Positions 1 to 6,022 of a stretch of DNA of 6,142 nucleotides are shown piece by piece; the first letter of the stretch is position 1, and each line of letters starts with the position of its first letter. Under the pieces are notes generated by a model. The model was not told the DNA's origin and searched no databases. It worked only from the letters and a program-made list of their open reading frames with translations. The translations under genes and the position numbers were made by a program. The stretch comes from Pseudomonadota bacterium (GTDB lineage: Bacteria; Pseudomonadota; Gammaproteobacteria; Halothiobacillales; Halothiobacillaceae): positions 1 to 6,142 of the forward strand of contig JAJYPA010000493.1 in NCBI GenBank assembly GCA_021795795.1, written 5' to 3'.

Positions 1-2182
1 GCCCTGGCATAATTTCTTCGATATCGCCTTGCCCGAGCAGTTGCATGGCTTGCGAGCGATGCAGATTGACGGTATAGCGCTGCAGTTTGCGCATGAGCCA
101 GCGCTGCGGGCCTTCTTTGCGCAAGGTGGCCAGCCACTTATTGATGCTGTCATCCTGTCCGTCACTACCGAGGTAACGCACAATAATGGGTGCGCTATCC
201 TCGTCTTCGATGAGGCGGAATTTTTCAGCAGCACTACGGAAATTAACGGCCAGTTCGTGCCCATCCAAGGTATTTCCGGCCATACACAGCTCGTCGCAAA
301 TGCGCTTTTTATCGAGTTCGCAGGCGTGATACAGGTGCTGGAAATAGCTGGCGAAGTGTTCTCGCGCCAGCGGCTGCCCGGTGACGTTATATAGAACATT
401 ACGACAGGCATCCTCACCACGACGCAACAATCCCGGCGGAGCAGGCTTGGGAGGCACAAAAACGACCACCTCGCCTTTCCCAGCTAACCGCCCTTCGCGA
501 TTGCAACGGCCTGCCGCCTGGGCAATGGAATCCAACCCGGCCAGAGCGCGATAGACCACAGGAAAATCCACGTCCACACCCGCTTCGACCAATTGCGTAC
601 TCACCACGCGCGTGGGGATGCCTGCCTGTAACCGCATCTTGATATCCGCAATGACCTGCGAACGATGTGCACCACACATCAGCGCAGATAAATGCAGCGT
701 GCCTTGGTCGTACTTCTGCATCTGCACCCACAACGCGTGAGCGTCCTTACGGGTGTTGACAATAGCGAGCGCGGAATCGTGTTTGGCGATATCGCCCGCA
801 AGCGTCGGCCAGTCGGTACTGGCGTGCCAATCGGGAGGTAAGCGCACATGGACACGCTCCAATGCAGCGTAGAGGGCGTCAGGATCATCCATGAGTTCCC
901 GCACATCTTCCAGACCACGCAGATTTTTGCTCGCATCAAAGTATTCGCGGGTACTCAAAGCAGGTTGGGTGGCAGTGGACAGAACGACACTCACACCGTA
1001 ATGCTGCGTCAGCAGGTTAAGCACGTCGAGCATGGGTTGCAGGAATTCCGGCGGTAACAATTGCGCTTCGTCGAGAATGACGACGCTGTCCACCAGATTG
1101 TGCAATTTGCGGCAGCGCGAGGTGCGCGCGGCAAATAGGGACTCAAAGAACTGCACATTGGTAGTGACAATAATGGGTGCGTCCCAGTTTTCACAAGCCA
1201 GGCGCGAAGCGTGGTTTTCCCGCTCGGGATCAGACTCGGCGTTGCTGTGATGTTCGATTACCGCCTCGCCGAAAATGCTGCGGAAAGTGTCAGCGGTCTG
1301 CTCAATAATGCTGGTGTAGGGGATGACGTGAATCACTCGACACTTGCCGTGAATGCGCGCATGTTCCAGCCCGAAGGCCATGCCTGAAAGCGTTTTTCCG
1401 CCACCGGTGGGAACCGTGAGGGAGAACAAACCGGGAGTCAGTGCGGCCTTTTCGCGGCACTGGCGCAGTATATCGGCGCGCAACGTGTTGACAGTGGTAG
1501 GTGCTGCGCTGGTGACGAGTTGGGCCATGTGGGCGTCAAACAGTGTCGTGAGTTCAGACAGTGCGGGCCATTGATTACGCCGCGCAAATTTGTCCGGATC
1601 CATGTAACGCTCGGTATCCAGGAAGTCTGCATCGACCAGGGCTGAAAACAACATACGTACCCAGAGCGCGAAGCCATTTTTGCCGCCGGGAATGGTGCGC
1701 AAATCCGGTTTGAAATCACCCGTATCGAGCAATGCCGCAGGCGGGTTCGACTCCAGAGACTCCGCCAACTCTGCACGGCCGTCCATGCTGGCAAGGCGTA
1801 CCTCCAAACCACCGAACCAATCTGCCAGTCCGGCGTGATGTCCGGCAATAATATACGCCAACACGCGCCCGGTGTTGCCGAAGCGTTCCATCGCCAGCAT
1901 GGCCCCCGCAGTCGAATGCGGAGCCTTACCGCCCACTTCACCCTTTATATGCGCATCCGCTTCAAAGCCGCTGGCCTGACGGATATATTGCTGAAAGCGC
2001 GGACGGTATTTGCCAAGATCGTGCCAACGTCCGGCCAGCTGCGCCCAGTTACTGCCAAATTGTTCCGCAAATGCCGCTGCGAGAGTGCCAACGCTACTCA
2101 AATGCTCTAACAGATCATGCGGTTCTCGCCATGAACCATCAGGATTTTTTACGGCATGTGCGATGCTACTGTTTATGACCAT
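1..2182 (-). CDS. cas3: CRISPR-associated helicase/nuclease Cas3, type I-C-like (C-terminus cut by the window edge)
   Basis: Cas3 is recruited by the Cascade complex to target DNA, where it unwinds and degrades it. The minus-strand frame is open for 727 codons and runs off the left edge. An N-terminal HD nuclease is visible: H27, the H54-D55 pair followed by GKY, H89 in HSTAGA, and H115-H116 in AGHHAGL. Helicase motifs follow: Walker A PTGGGKT (about 258-264, Lys263), IPYTSIIEQ, TTNVQFFESLF, Walker B DEAQ (371-374), STAT (402-405), STQLVEAGVDVD, and QAAGRCNR (555-562). The fused N-terminal HD, AGHHAGL and EHHSN are typical of I-C Cas3, usually 730-800 residues, so only a short tail should be missing. 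The start at 2182 is the first ATG after an in-frame TAA; no strong Shine-Dalgarno precedes it. All catalytic residues sought are present, so the gene looks functional. Subtype is inferred; family is certain. Confidence 0.95.
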   Translation of the reverse strand, partial: MVINSSIAHAVKNPDGSWREPHDLLEHLSSVGTLAAAFAEQFGSNWAQLAGRWHDLGKYRPRFQQYIRQASGFEADAHIKGEVGGKAPHSTAGAMLAMERFGNTGRVLAYIIAGHHAGLADWFGGLEVRLASMDGRAELAESLESNPPAALLDTGDFKPDLRTIPGGKNGFALWVRMLFSALVDADFLDTERYMDPDKFARRNQWPALSELTTLFDAHMAQLVTSAAPTTVNTLRADILRQCREKAALTPGLFSLTVPTGGGKTLSGMAFGLEHARIHGKCRVIHVIPYTSIIEQTADTFRSIFGEAVIEHHSNAESDPERENHASRLACENWDAPIIVTTNVQFFESLFAARTSRCRKLHNLVDSVVILDEAQLLPPEFLQPMLDVLNLLTQHYGVSVVLSTATQPALSTREYFDASKNLRGLEDVRELMDDPDALYAALERVHVRLPPDWHASTDWPTLAGDIAKHDSALAIVNTRKDAHALWVQMQKYDQGTLHLSALMCGAHRSQVIADIKMRLQAGIPTRVVSTQLVEAGVDVDFPVVYRALAGLDSIAQAAGRCNREGRLAGKGEVVVFVPPKPAPPGLLRRGEDACRNVLYNVTGQPLAREHFASYFQHLYHACELDKKRICDELCMAGNTLDGHELAVNFRSAAEKFRLIEDEDSAPIIVRYLGSDGQDDSINKWLATLRKEGPQRWLMRKLQRYTVNLHRSQAMQLLGQGDIEEIMPG

Positions 2183-2418
2183 GAGCTTTTATTTTCAAAT
2201 TAGCCAGATCACCACCAAATTATCTTCTGTGGCAACGCTTGAGCCCATGACGCGGACTTTCTGGCAACTCAATCTCCATTTTGGCAATGTTCTTGTGAAC
2301 TTCTCGTTGCGGACACTTGGGCCAACTGTAGCCCAGTGTGGGGTCTCAGTAAATGAGTGGACAGGTGGTCAGGTGGTTGTTAGCCCCAAGCGTTTGAAGA
2401 GTCGCTGGGACGCCTCGG
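2183..2418. other. Intergenic region between vapC and cas3
   Basis: This stretch separates the vapC stop from the cas3 start, both on the minus strand. Apart from the TTGCCA copies listed separately, no gene is supported. A minus-strand frame of about 40 codons here (containing WPKCPQREVHKNIAKMEIEL) has only a late ATG at 2279, lacks a ribosome binding site and resembles no family I know. The repeated TTGCCA and GTCCGC words could be the decayed end of a mobile element, but no terminal inverted repeat or transposase piece is recognised. Confidence 0.4.
2219..2287 (-). promoter_or_regulatory. Triple TTGCCA motif and weak promoter candidate upstream of cas3
   Basis: Read on the cas3 strand, TTGCCA occurs three times, at 2287-2282, 2267-2262 and 2235-2230. 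The spacings are 20 and 32 bases, close to two and three helical turns. The last copy runs into GATAAT (2224-2219), which matches five of six -10 positions and would put transcription start about 30 bases before the cas3 ATG. The hexamer 17 bases upstream (TGGGCT) is a poor -35, so an activator would be needed if this is the promoter. Repeats are seen directly; promoter and operator roles are inference. Confidence 0.3.
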
Positions 2419-2838
2419 TTATGCACTATTTTGCGCCGTGGACGTCAGCCAGTTCTCGGCCATAACACCGGGATACTTGGCGAAGTCCTTCATGTTGTTG
2501 GTCACGACCGTCACGCCAAGCGCCACCGCATGAGTGGCAATGAGCTTGTCCAGGGCATCCTTCTTGTTCTCGCGGGTCGCCTGCCGGATCAGGCCATAGG
2601 CAACACTAGCCGGCGCATCAAAAGCGACTACCGGGATATCTTCGACCAGCGCAGCCAGATTGGCCCGTTCGCGCTCCGGATCAGCCGAAACGACAACACC
2701 ATACTCCAATTCAGCGTAGGTGATGGCTGACATCACCACTTCACCCACATAGCACTGAGCGAAATGCCGGGCGACTTCCTCCGGCTGATGCTTCATCAAG
2801 TAAATGCACATATTGGTGTCGAGCATGTAGCGCGGCAT
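2419..2838 (-). CDS. vapC: VapC-family PIN-domain toxin (putative endoribonuclease)
   Basis: This is a 139-residue single PIN-domain protein of normal VapC length. VapC toxins are Mg2+-dependent endoribonucleases that cut tRNA, rRNA or mRNA and are held inactive by VapB. The acidic active-site set is visible: Asp7 in YMLDTNMCIYLM, Glu43 in ITYAELEYGV, Asp97 in ALDKLIATHAVALG, and the TNNMKDF motif at 113-119 followed by YPGVMAENW, the usual C-terminal signature. An ATG at 2880 would add 14 residues overlapping the preceding gene. I chose 2838 because the protein then begins MPRYMLDTN, as VapC proteins do, and because the start overlaps the upstream stop (TAATG), with AAAGGG as a possible ribosome binding site. 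Translational coupling to an antitoxin is therefore expected. The exact RNA target cannot be told. The toxin looks intact while its partner looks shortened. Confidence 0.88.
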   Translation of the reverse strand: MPRYMLDTNMCIYLMKHQPEEVARHFAQCYVGEVVMSAITYAELEYGVVVSADPERERANLAALVEDIPVVAFDAPASVAYGLIRQATRENKKDALDKLIATHAVALGVTVVTNNMKDFAKYPGVMAENWLTSTAQNSA

Positions 2839-2990
2839 TACAGGGTGTCCCTTTCGGCTTGTTCCTGGCCGCCACGGCATTCGACTATGAATCCGGGTAG
2901 AACTAAGCGAACTTGGCCAGAACGCTGGAAAGCGAGCGGCGGGCGGGTCGAATCCGGGTTACGTCGATCTTTGTGACATAATTTTGTCAT
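2838..2990 (-). pseudogene. Possible shortened VapB antitoxin remnant upstream of vapC
   Basis: A 50-codon frame runs from an ATG at 2990 to a TAA at 2838 that overlaps the vapC ATG, the normal vapBC coupling. Its last residues, GGQEQAERDTL, look like the C-terminal tail common in VapB proteins, which binds the toxin groove. The middle FQRSGQVRLVLPGF faintly recalls the SQAVRLP DNA-binding motif, but the SQA core is absent and the body between the two regions is missing. Full VapB proteins have about 75-80 residues. The 10-mer ACCCGGATTC occurs twice in this frame, a possible footprint of an internal deletion. No Shine-Dalgarno precedes 2990, and the first part overlaps the PhoB-box array, so the true start may have been lost. 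The coupling is seen; the VapB identity and deletion are inferred from a short resemblance. Confidence 0.45.
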
Positions 2991-3014
2991 AAAACTGTCG
3001 CACTGTTGTAACAT
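2974..3014 (+). promoter_or_regulatory. PhoB-box array (four 11-bp-phased TGWCA-type units)
   Basis: The segment 2984-3001 reads TTGTCATAAAACTGTCGC. It matches the classical Pho box CTGTCATAWAWCTGTCAY at 16 of 18 positions. The repeat continues with exact 11-base phasing: TGACA at 2974, TGTCA at 2985, TGTCG at 2996 and TGTAA at 3007. PhoB binds such direct repeats as a dimer per 22 bases when phosphate is scarce. Orientation points to the plus strand, towards the TonB-dependent receptor. A -10-like TACGAT lies at 3023-3028, at about the distance expected in promoters where the Pho box replaces the -35. The match is seen; regulation is inferred. Confidence 0.65.
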
Positions 3015-3022
3015 TAGCGCGT

Positions 3023-3028
3023 TACGAT
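3023..3028 (+). promoter_or_regulatory. Candidate -10 element downstream of the Pho box
   Basis: TACGAT matches four of six -10 positions and sits about 10 bases after the last 11-bp Pho unit. Transcription would start near 3035, giving a leader of about 365 bases before the receptor. Another AT-rich candidate, TATAGA, is at about 3047-3052. Confidence 0.3.
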
Positions 3029-3197
3029 ATCGCTCCGATACCGAGGTATAGAACTCTACGGAATATCCTCTGTGCAGAGCGCATATGGCTGATATTTATA
3101 GAGATTGATATGAAGCACAAGGTATTTGTGAACAACACTCCGTTAATCATTCTGGAGTGTGATGTCACTGTTTCATAATGTTTTCAACGGAAGATAT

Positions 3198-3284
3198 ATG
3201 ATCGCTATCACAACGCCTTTCGCGTTACTGCACTGCCCTTGTGCCATCGGGCACTGCGGGCACAAAGATACCGTCCGTTGTTGA
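3198..3284 (+). CDS. Small Cys/His-rich reading frame (28 codons), hypothetical
   Basis: ATG at 3198 has a good ribosome binding site, GGAAG at 3189-3193 with five-base spacing. The product would be a short hydrophobic start (MIAITTPFALL) followed by HCPCAIGHCGHKDTVRC, with four Cys and three His, a composition typical of metal-binding peptides or zinc-ribbon halves. It ends at TGA 3282-3284. The downstream frame, one base over, is open across the whole of this one and carries a further CHEC...C cluster, so this may be the first half of a single 67-residue protein split by a frameshift. No family is recognised. The frame and its binding site are seen; coding is inferred. Confidence 0.35.
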   Translation: MIAITTPFALLHCPCAIGHCGHKDTVRC

Positions 3285-3402
3285 TACCGACGGGGAAACT
3301 GCGCGCACAAGCTGGTTCGCCTGGTGGCATGGCAAAGCAGGTAGTATTAGTTGTCATGAATGCGCCGTATCTTGTTCATCTGCCAATTGGAGAGAGTTAT
3401 GA
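3241..3402 (+). CDS. Small Trp/Cys-rich frame coupled to the TonB-receptor gene by ATGA overlap
   Basis: This frame is open from 3202 to a TGA at 3400-3402, which overlaps the receptor ATG (3399-3401) as ATGA, a classic translational-coupling arrangement. The only usual start codon in frame is GTG at 3241, giving 53 residues; no Shine-Dalgarno precedes it and it lies inside a hairpin. The C-terminal half is distinctive: TSWFAWWHGKAGSISCHECA then VSCSSANWREL, with four Trp and a C-x2-C-x3-C cluster. The receptor's own ribosome binding site (GGAGAG) lies within its last codons. It could be a leader peptide, a small partner protein, or the second half of a frameshifted gene beginning at 3198. 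I recognise no family. The weak start keeps confidence low. Confidence 0.35.
   Translation: MPSGTAGTKIPSVVDTDGETARTSWFAWWHGKAGSISCHECAVSCSSANWREL
3388..3394 (+). promoter_or_regulatory. Ribosome binding site deciding the receptor start
   Basis: TTGGAGAGAG just before ATG 3399 contains a strong Shine-Dalgarno core at good spacing. The alternative ATG at 3360 has none, so this site decides the start. It lies inside the upstream small frame, which fits translational coupling. Confidence 0.6.
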
Positions 3403-5804
3403 TTTTAAATAAAAAGTTGAGATTTAACGTCTTGATGACGCTAATCTCTGGTGCCGTTTTTTTGACCATCAGTCAGGACGTTTTCGCAGACGACGCAGTT
3501 CATGACAGCGGCTCTGTGAATATCGGTTCTGTCAACGCCTCCGCAAGCAGTGAGACGTACTCCAGCGCAGCGAAAAAACTGAAGAAGAAAAATCTTCAGG
3601 TTATCGGCGAAACAGTAAAAGTTATCAGCAAGCAGGAAATTGCTGCAGCGAGTCCGGCGGGCGGCGCGGCAGCGGCTCTGGCGTTCGCACCTGGAGTGAA
3701 TGTTTCTTCTTATGGTGGTACTGGTGCCAGCAAAGCATCTATCAGCATTAATGGGGTAAAAACCGGCTGGGCGGGATTTTCTGGCGGCAATTTCGATAAC
3801 GGCAGCATTGGTGTAACCTTTGATGGCATTCCCATGGTGAATCCTGGTAATGGTCTTTGGCAGGCCGACCTGGTGCCACAAAACTCCTTGATCTTTGCGA
3901 TTTCCGCCACAAGTGGGCCTGGTAGTGTGGTTGATCAGTGGTATAACAATATCGGTGGTTCCATCAATTTCGTACCGATCGACCCATCCAAAAAGTTCAG
4001 CGTGAAGATTGCCCAGACATACGGTAGCTTCGATACGCTGAATAGTACCTTTATCCTGCAAACGGGTGACCTTGACGGTTGGGATACCGTATTGGCGGGT
4101 GGTCTGGGTGAAGCCAACAGCTATATAACGTCTCCTGATGGATTCAAGTCTCCAAGCAACAATTATGCGTATTATCTCAAAACCAGAAAACATTTCAGTG
4201 ATGGAACGATTCTGTCGCTGGGCGCTTATGCCGCGCGATCCGCCGCCTATCGTCCCTTGCCTACGCCGGTGAATCCCATTCCGGGCGTCACCATCAACGG
4301 CTATCAGCAGCCTGGCGCGCTATTCAGTCAAAGTACGACTGGTTTTTATACGACGCTACCCTATAACGTCAATAACAAGAGTGATACAAACCAGATCGCG
4401 ATGTTTTATGGCAAGCTTGTTGATCCGCTCAGTCACTCCGTCACGTTACACAATTACGCTTACTATGTTGAGGGTACGCGCGTTCACTCAACAGCACTAC
4501 ATGATTATGTTCCCGGCAGCGAATCCGGTGAGGAGTGGAACAATCCACGCAGTTACTGGTTGGGCGATAAGTTGTGGCTGGGTATTCATTTGCCCTACAA
4601 TCATGTAAATTTCGGTGGATATCTGCAAACCAGCCGCTATCAATCACAAGAAGATCTGTTCAACAGTAATCTCGGTTTTATCAACGCACCCGCTCCCACT
4701 ACCTTGACCGGCTCCAGGGCCGTGCCGAACGGACCATATTTTAGCGATATCTTCCACCAACTGAACGCCGCGGTTTTTCTGCGTGATACCATCCAGCCCA
4801 TCGCTACTCTACGGATTACACCGTCACTACGCTACATAAACTACTCCACTGATTTCACACCCAATGATCAGACCGCCTTCCCCTTGTCATATCAACTGAA
4901 TCAGGGGGGCGCAGCGTCCGTTTATCCGGCGGCGAGCACCACTTTTACACGTCTGGCCCCTTCCATCTCCATAAATTGGCACCCAATTTCGTGGTTGGCC
5001 GCATACGCCTCCTACGAGCGTGCCTACCGTCAGCCAGAAAATGGGGGAGGAACTGGTCCCTATGTGGCGCTTCCGGCCTCCCAGGTCAATCTGGAGAAAG
5101 TAGGGTACTATCAAGCCGGTCTGAAGATGTTATGGACACACGTAGGCATTCTGAATGACACTTACCTCAACACCAGCGTATTTCACGCCAACTTCAGTCA
5201 TGAATTGCTGCCTACCGCCTTGTCGAGTTTCGGTTCTTTGTTGGCAAAAGGTTATTCTGTGTACAACGGAGTCAACATCGCTGCGGGAACTAACATGGGC
5301 TATCACATTCACGCCTTCATGAACGCGTCTTTCCTGCACGCCTATTTCCGCAGCTTCACTAATAGTTCTGGTACATTCTATGATGTTCCAGTAGCCTATG
5401 TTCCTAATAAGACCTTCAACTTCGGACTGGCTGGAAAATATATCGTGAGTGGGGTACTGCTGAAACCATCTGCTTCGTTTCAGTTTAATGGTGCGCAGCA
5501 TATGTATGATAACAGCACGAACATTACTAGCCAGCAGAAAATACCTGCTTACGGCCTCATTAATCTGGGCATGGATGTACGTATCCCAATGCGCCGATTT
5601 GATCCAGATCTACATTATGTCGACCTGAACGCACAAATCATGAATCTGTTTGATCGGCGATATAACGGTTTCGAATATGTCTCTGCTGGCGGAGCGTATG
5701 GATCTGGGGGTTACACAAACCCCACCTCTGTCGGAGCAGGCTCAGTCTTGGCATATCCCGGCGCAGGTCGCGCATTTTACATCACGGCAAGCGCAAAATT
5801 CTAG
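3399..5804 (+). CDS. TonB-dependent outer-membrane receptor, substrate unknown
   Basis: This is an 801-residue outer-membrane active transporter, powered by TonB-ExbB-ExbD, that imports a scarce ligand. Residues 1-30 form a Sec signal peptide: a basic start MILNKKLRF, a hydrophobic core, and a probable cut after VFA. A plug domain covers about 45-195, with KVISKQEI, LAFAPGVNVSSYGG, SINGVKTG, TFDGIPM and the closing GGSINFVP. The remainder is a 22-strand-type barrel rich in Tyr, Asn, Ser and Gly. It has the IMNLFDRRYNG motif near the end and a terminal Phe (ITASAKF), the barrel-assembly signal. A clear TonB box was not identified in the short N-terminal stretch. An ATG at 3360 in frame would add 13 residues before the signal peptide. 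I chose 3399 because GGAGAG precedes it by a few bases and the signal peptide then starts properly. Upstream Pho boxes suggest expression in phosphate starvation. No substrate can be assigned from sequence. Confidence 0.9.
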   Translation: MILNKKLRFNVLMTLISGAVFLTISQDVFADDAVHDSGSVNIGSVNASASSETYSSAAKKLKKKNLQVIGETVKVISKQEIAAASPAGGAAAALAFAPGVNVSSYGGTGASKASISINGVKTGWAGFSGGNFDNGSIGVTFDGIPMVNPGNGLWQADLVPQNSLIFAISATSGPGSVVDQWYNNIGGSINFVPIDPSKKFSVKIAQTYGSFDTLNSTFILQTGDLDGWDTVLAGGLGEANSYITSPDGFKSPSNNYAYYLKTRKHFSDGTILSLGAYAARSAAYRPLPTPVNPIPGVTINGYQQPGALFSQSTTGFYTTLPYNVNNKSDTNQIAMFYGKLVDPLSHSVTLHNYAYYVEGTRVHSTALHDYVPGSESGEEWNNPRSYWLGDKLWLGIHLPYNHVNFGGYLQTSRYQSQEDLFNSNLGFINAPAPTTLTGSRAVPNGPYFSDIFHQLNAAVFLRDTIQPIATLRITPSLRYINYSTDFTPNDQTAFPLSYQLNQGGAASVYPAASTTFTRLAPSISINWHPISWLAAYASYERAYRQPENGGGTGPYVALPASQVNLEKVGYYQAGLKMLWTHVGILNDTYLNTSVFHANFSHELLPTALSSFGSLLAKGYSVYNGVNIAAGTNMGYHIHAFMNASFLHAYFRSFTNSSGTFYDVPVAYVPNKTFNFGLAGKYIVSGVLLKPSASFQFNGAQHMYDNSTNITSQQKIPAYGLINLGMDVRIPMRRFDPDLHYVDLNAQIMNLFDRRYNGFEYVSAGGAYGSGGYTNPTSVGAGSVLAYPGAGRAFYITASAKF

Positions 5805-5833
5805 GCATCCTATTGTTTTGATGGTTGATATAC

Positions 5834-5865
5834 CCAGCATGTATGCTCGCTGAGCATCTTGCTGG
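5834..5865 (+). terminator. Hairpin after the TonB-receptor gene, probable transcription end
   Basis: A near-perfect stem lies 29 bases after the stop. CCAGCA (5834-5839) pairs with TGCTGG (5860-5865), and ATGCTC (5843-5848) pairs with GAGCAT (5852-5857). A small internal loop separates the two helices, and the apical loop is GCT. No run of T follows (TCTAGAAAG), so it is not a canonical intrinsic terminator. It may act with Rho or protect the mRNA 3' end. Confidence 0.45.
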
Positions 5866-5874
5866 TCTAGAAAG

Positions 5875-5897
5875 TTATGCACAAAATCTGTGGATGA
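5875..5897. promoter_or_regulatory. Inverted pair of DnaA-box-like 9-mers
   Basis: TTATGCACA (5875-5883) matches the DnaA-box consensus TTATNCACA exactly. TGTGGATGA (5889-5897) is its inverted partner (TCATCCACA, one mismatch), five bases away. Such dyads occur in replication origins and also in DnaA-regulated promoters. No AT-rich unwinding region, further box cluster or replication gene is visible, so an origin is not supported. Confidence 0.35.
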
Positions 5898-5998
5898 CCT
5901 TGTTGTAATCTATTGCAGGTCATGGAAATGGCGCATGCTTTTGCCTTGCCCACAGGGTAGGCTTTCTCACGGAACAACTCACCAGTTCAAAGCATACA

Positions 5999-6022
5999 CC
6001 AAGCCCGTTCTCACGGGCTTGG
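5999..6022. repeat. Perfect 9-bp inverted repeat (terminator-like stem)
   Basis: CCAAGCCCG and CGGGCTTGG flank TTCTCA. The AAGCCCG/CGGGCTT core is common in intrinsic terminators. Neither strand has a following T-run: GTTGGGG on plus, TGTATG on minus. It may be a terminator for a gene beyond the right edge, or a structural element of a repeat family. Confidence 0.5.

Larger units (their letters stand above)
3015..3398 (+). other. Long structured leader of the TonB-dependent receptor gene
   Basis: Nearly 400 bases separate the Pho boxes from the receptor start, far more than an ordinary leader. Visible elements are: a mini-frame at 3110-3178 (22 codons, MKHKVFVNNTPL..., AGAG six bases before its ATG); a stem ACACTCC/GGAGTGT at 3135-3141 and 3154-3160; two alternative pairings of GTGCC at 3241-3245; and a stem CCGTC/GACGG at 3271-3275 and 3289-3293. 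GATACCG occurs three times. Small frames at 3198-3284 and 3241-3402 are listed separately. The cobalamin-riboswitch core I would expect before such receptors is not seen. Whether the leader acts as an attenuator, codes for small proteins or is simply untranslated is open. Confidence 0.4.

Noticed and set aside
2010..2465. Plus-strand frame of 151 codons
   Set aside because: It lies mostly over the cas3 start and the vapC end on the other strand, and its product has no family-like pattern.
3360..3398. Upstream in-frame ATG as receptor start
   Set aside because: It would put 13 residues ahead of a well-formed signal peptide and has no ribosome binding site, whereas ATG 3399 has GGAGAG at good spacing.
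3015..3398. Cobalamin riboswitch before the TonB-dependent receptor
   Set aside because: The conserved B12-box and CCCGCAACTG-type core were not found; GGGGAAACTGCG at 3292-3303 is only a superficial likeness.
3441..4193. Minus-strand frame of 250 codons inside the receptor gene
   Set aside because: It is fully antisense to the clear signal peptide and plug domain of the receptor, and has no domain features.
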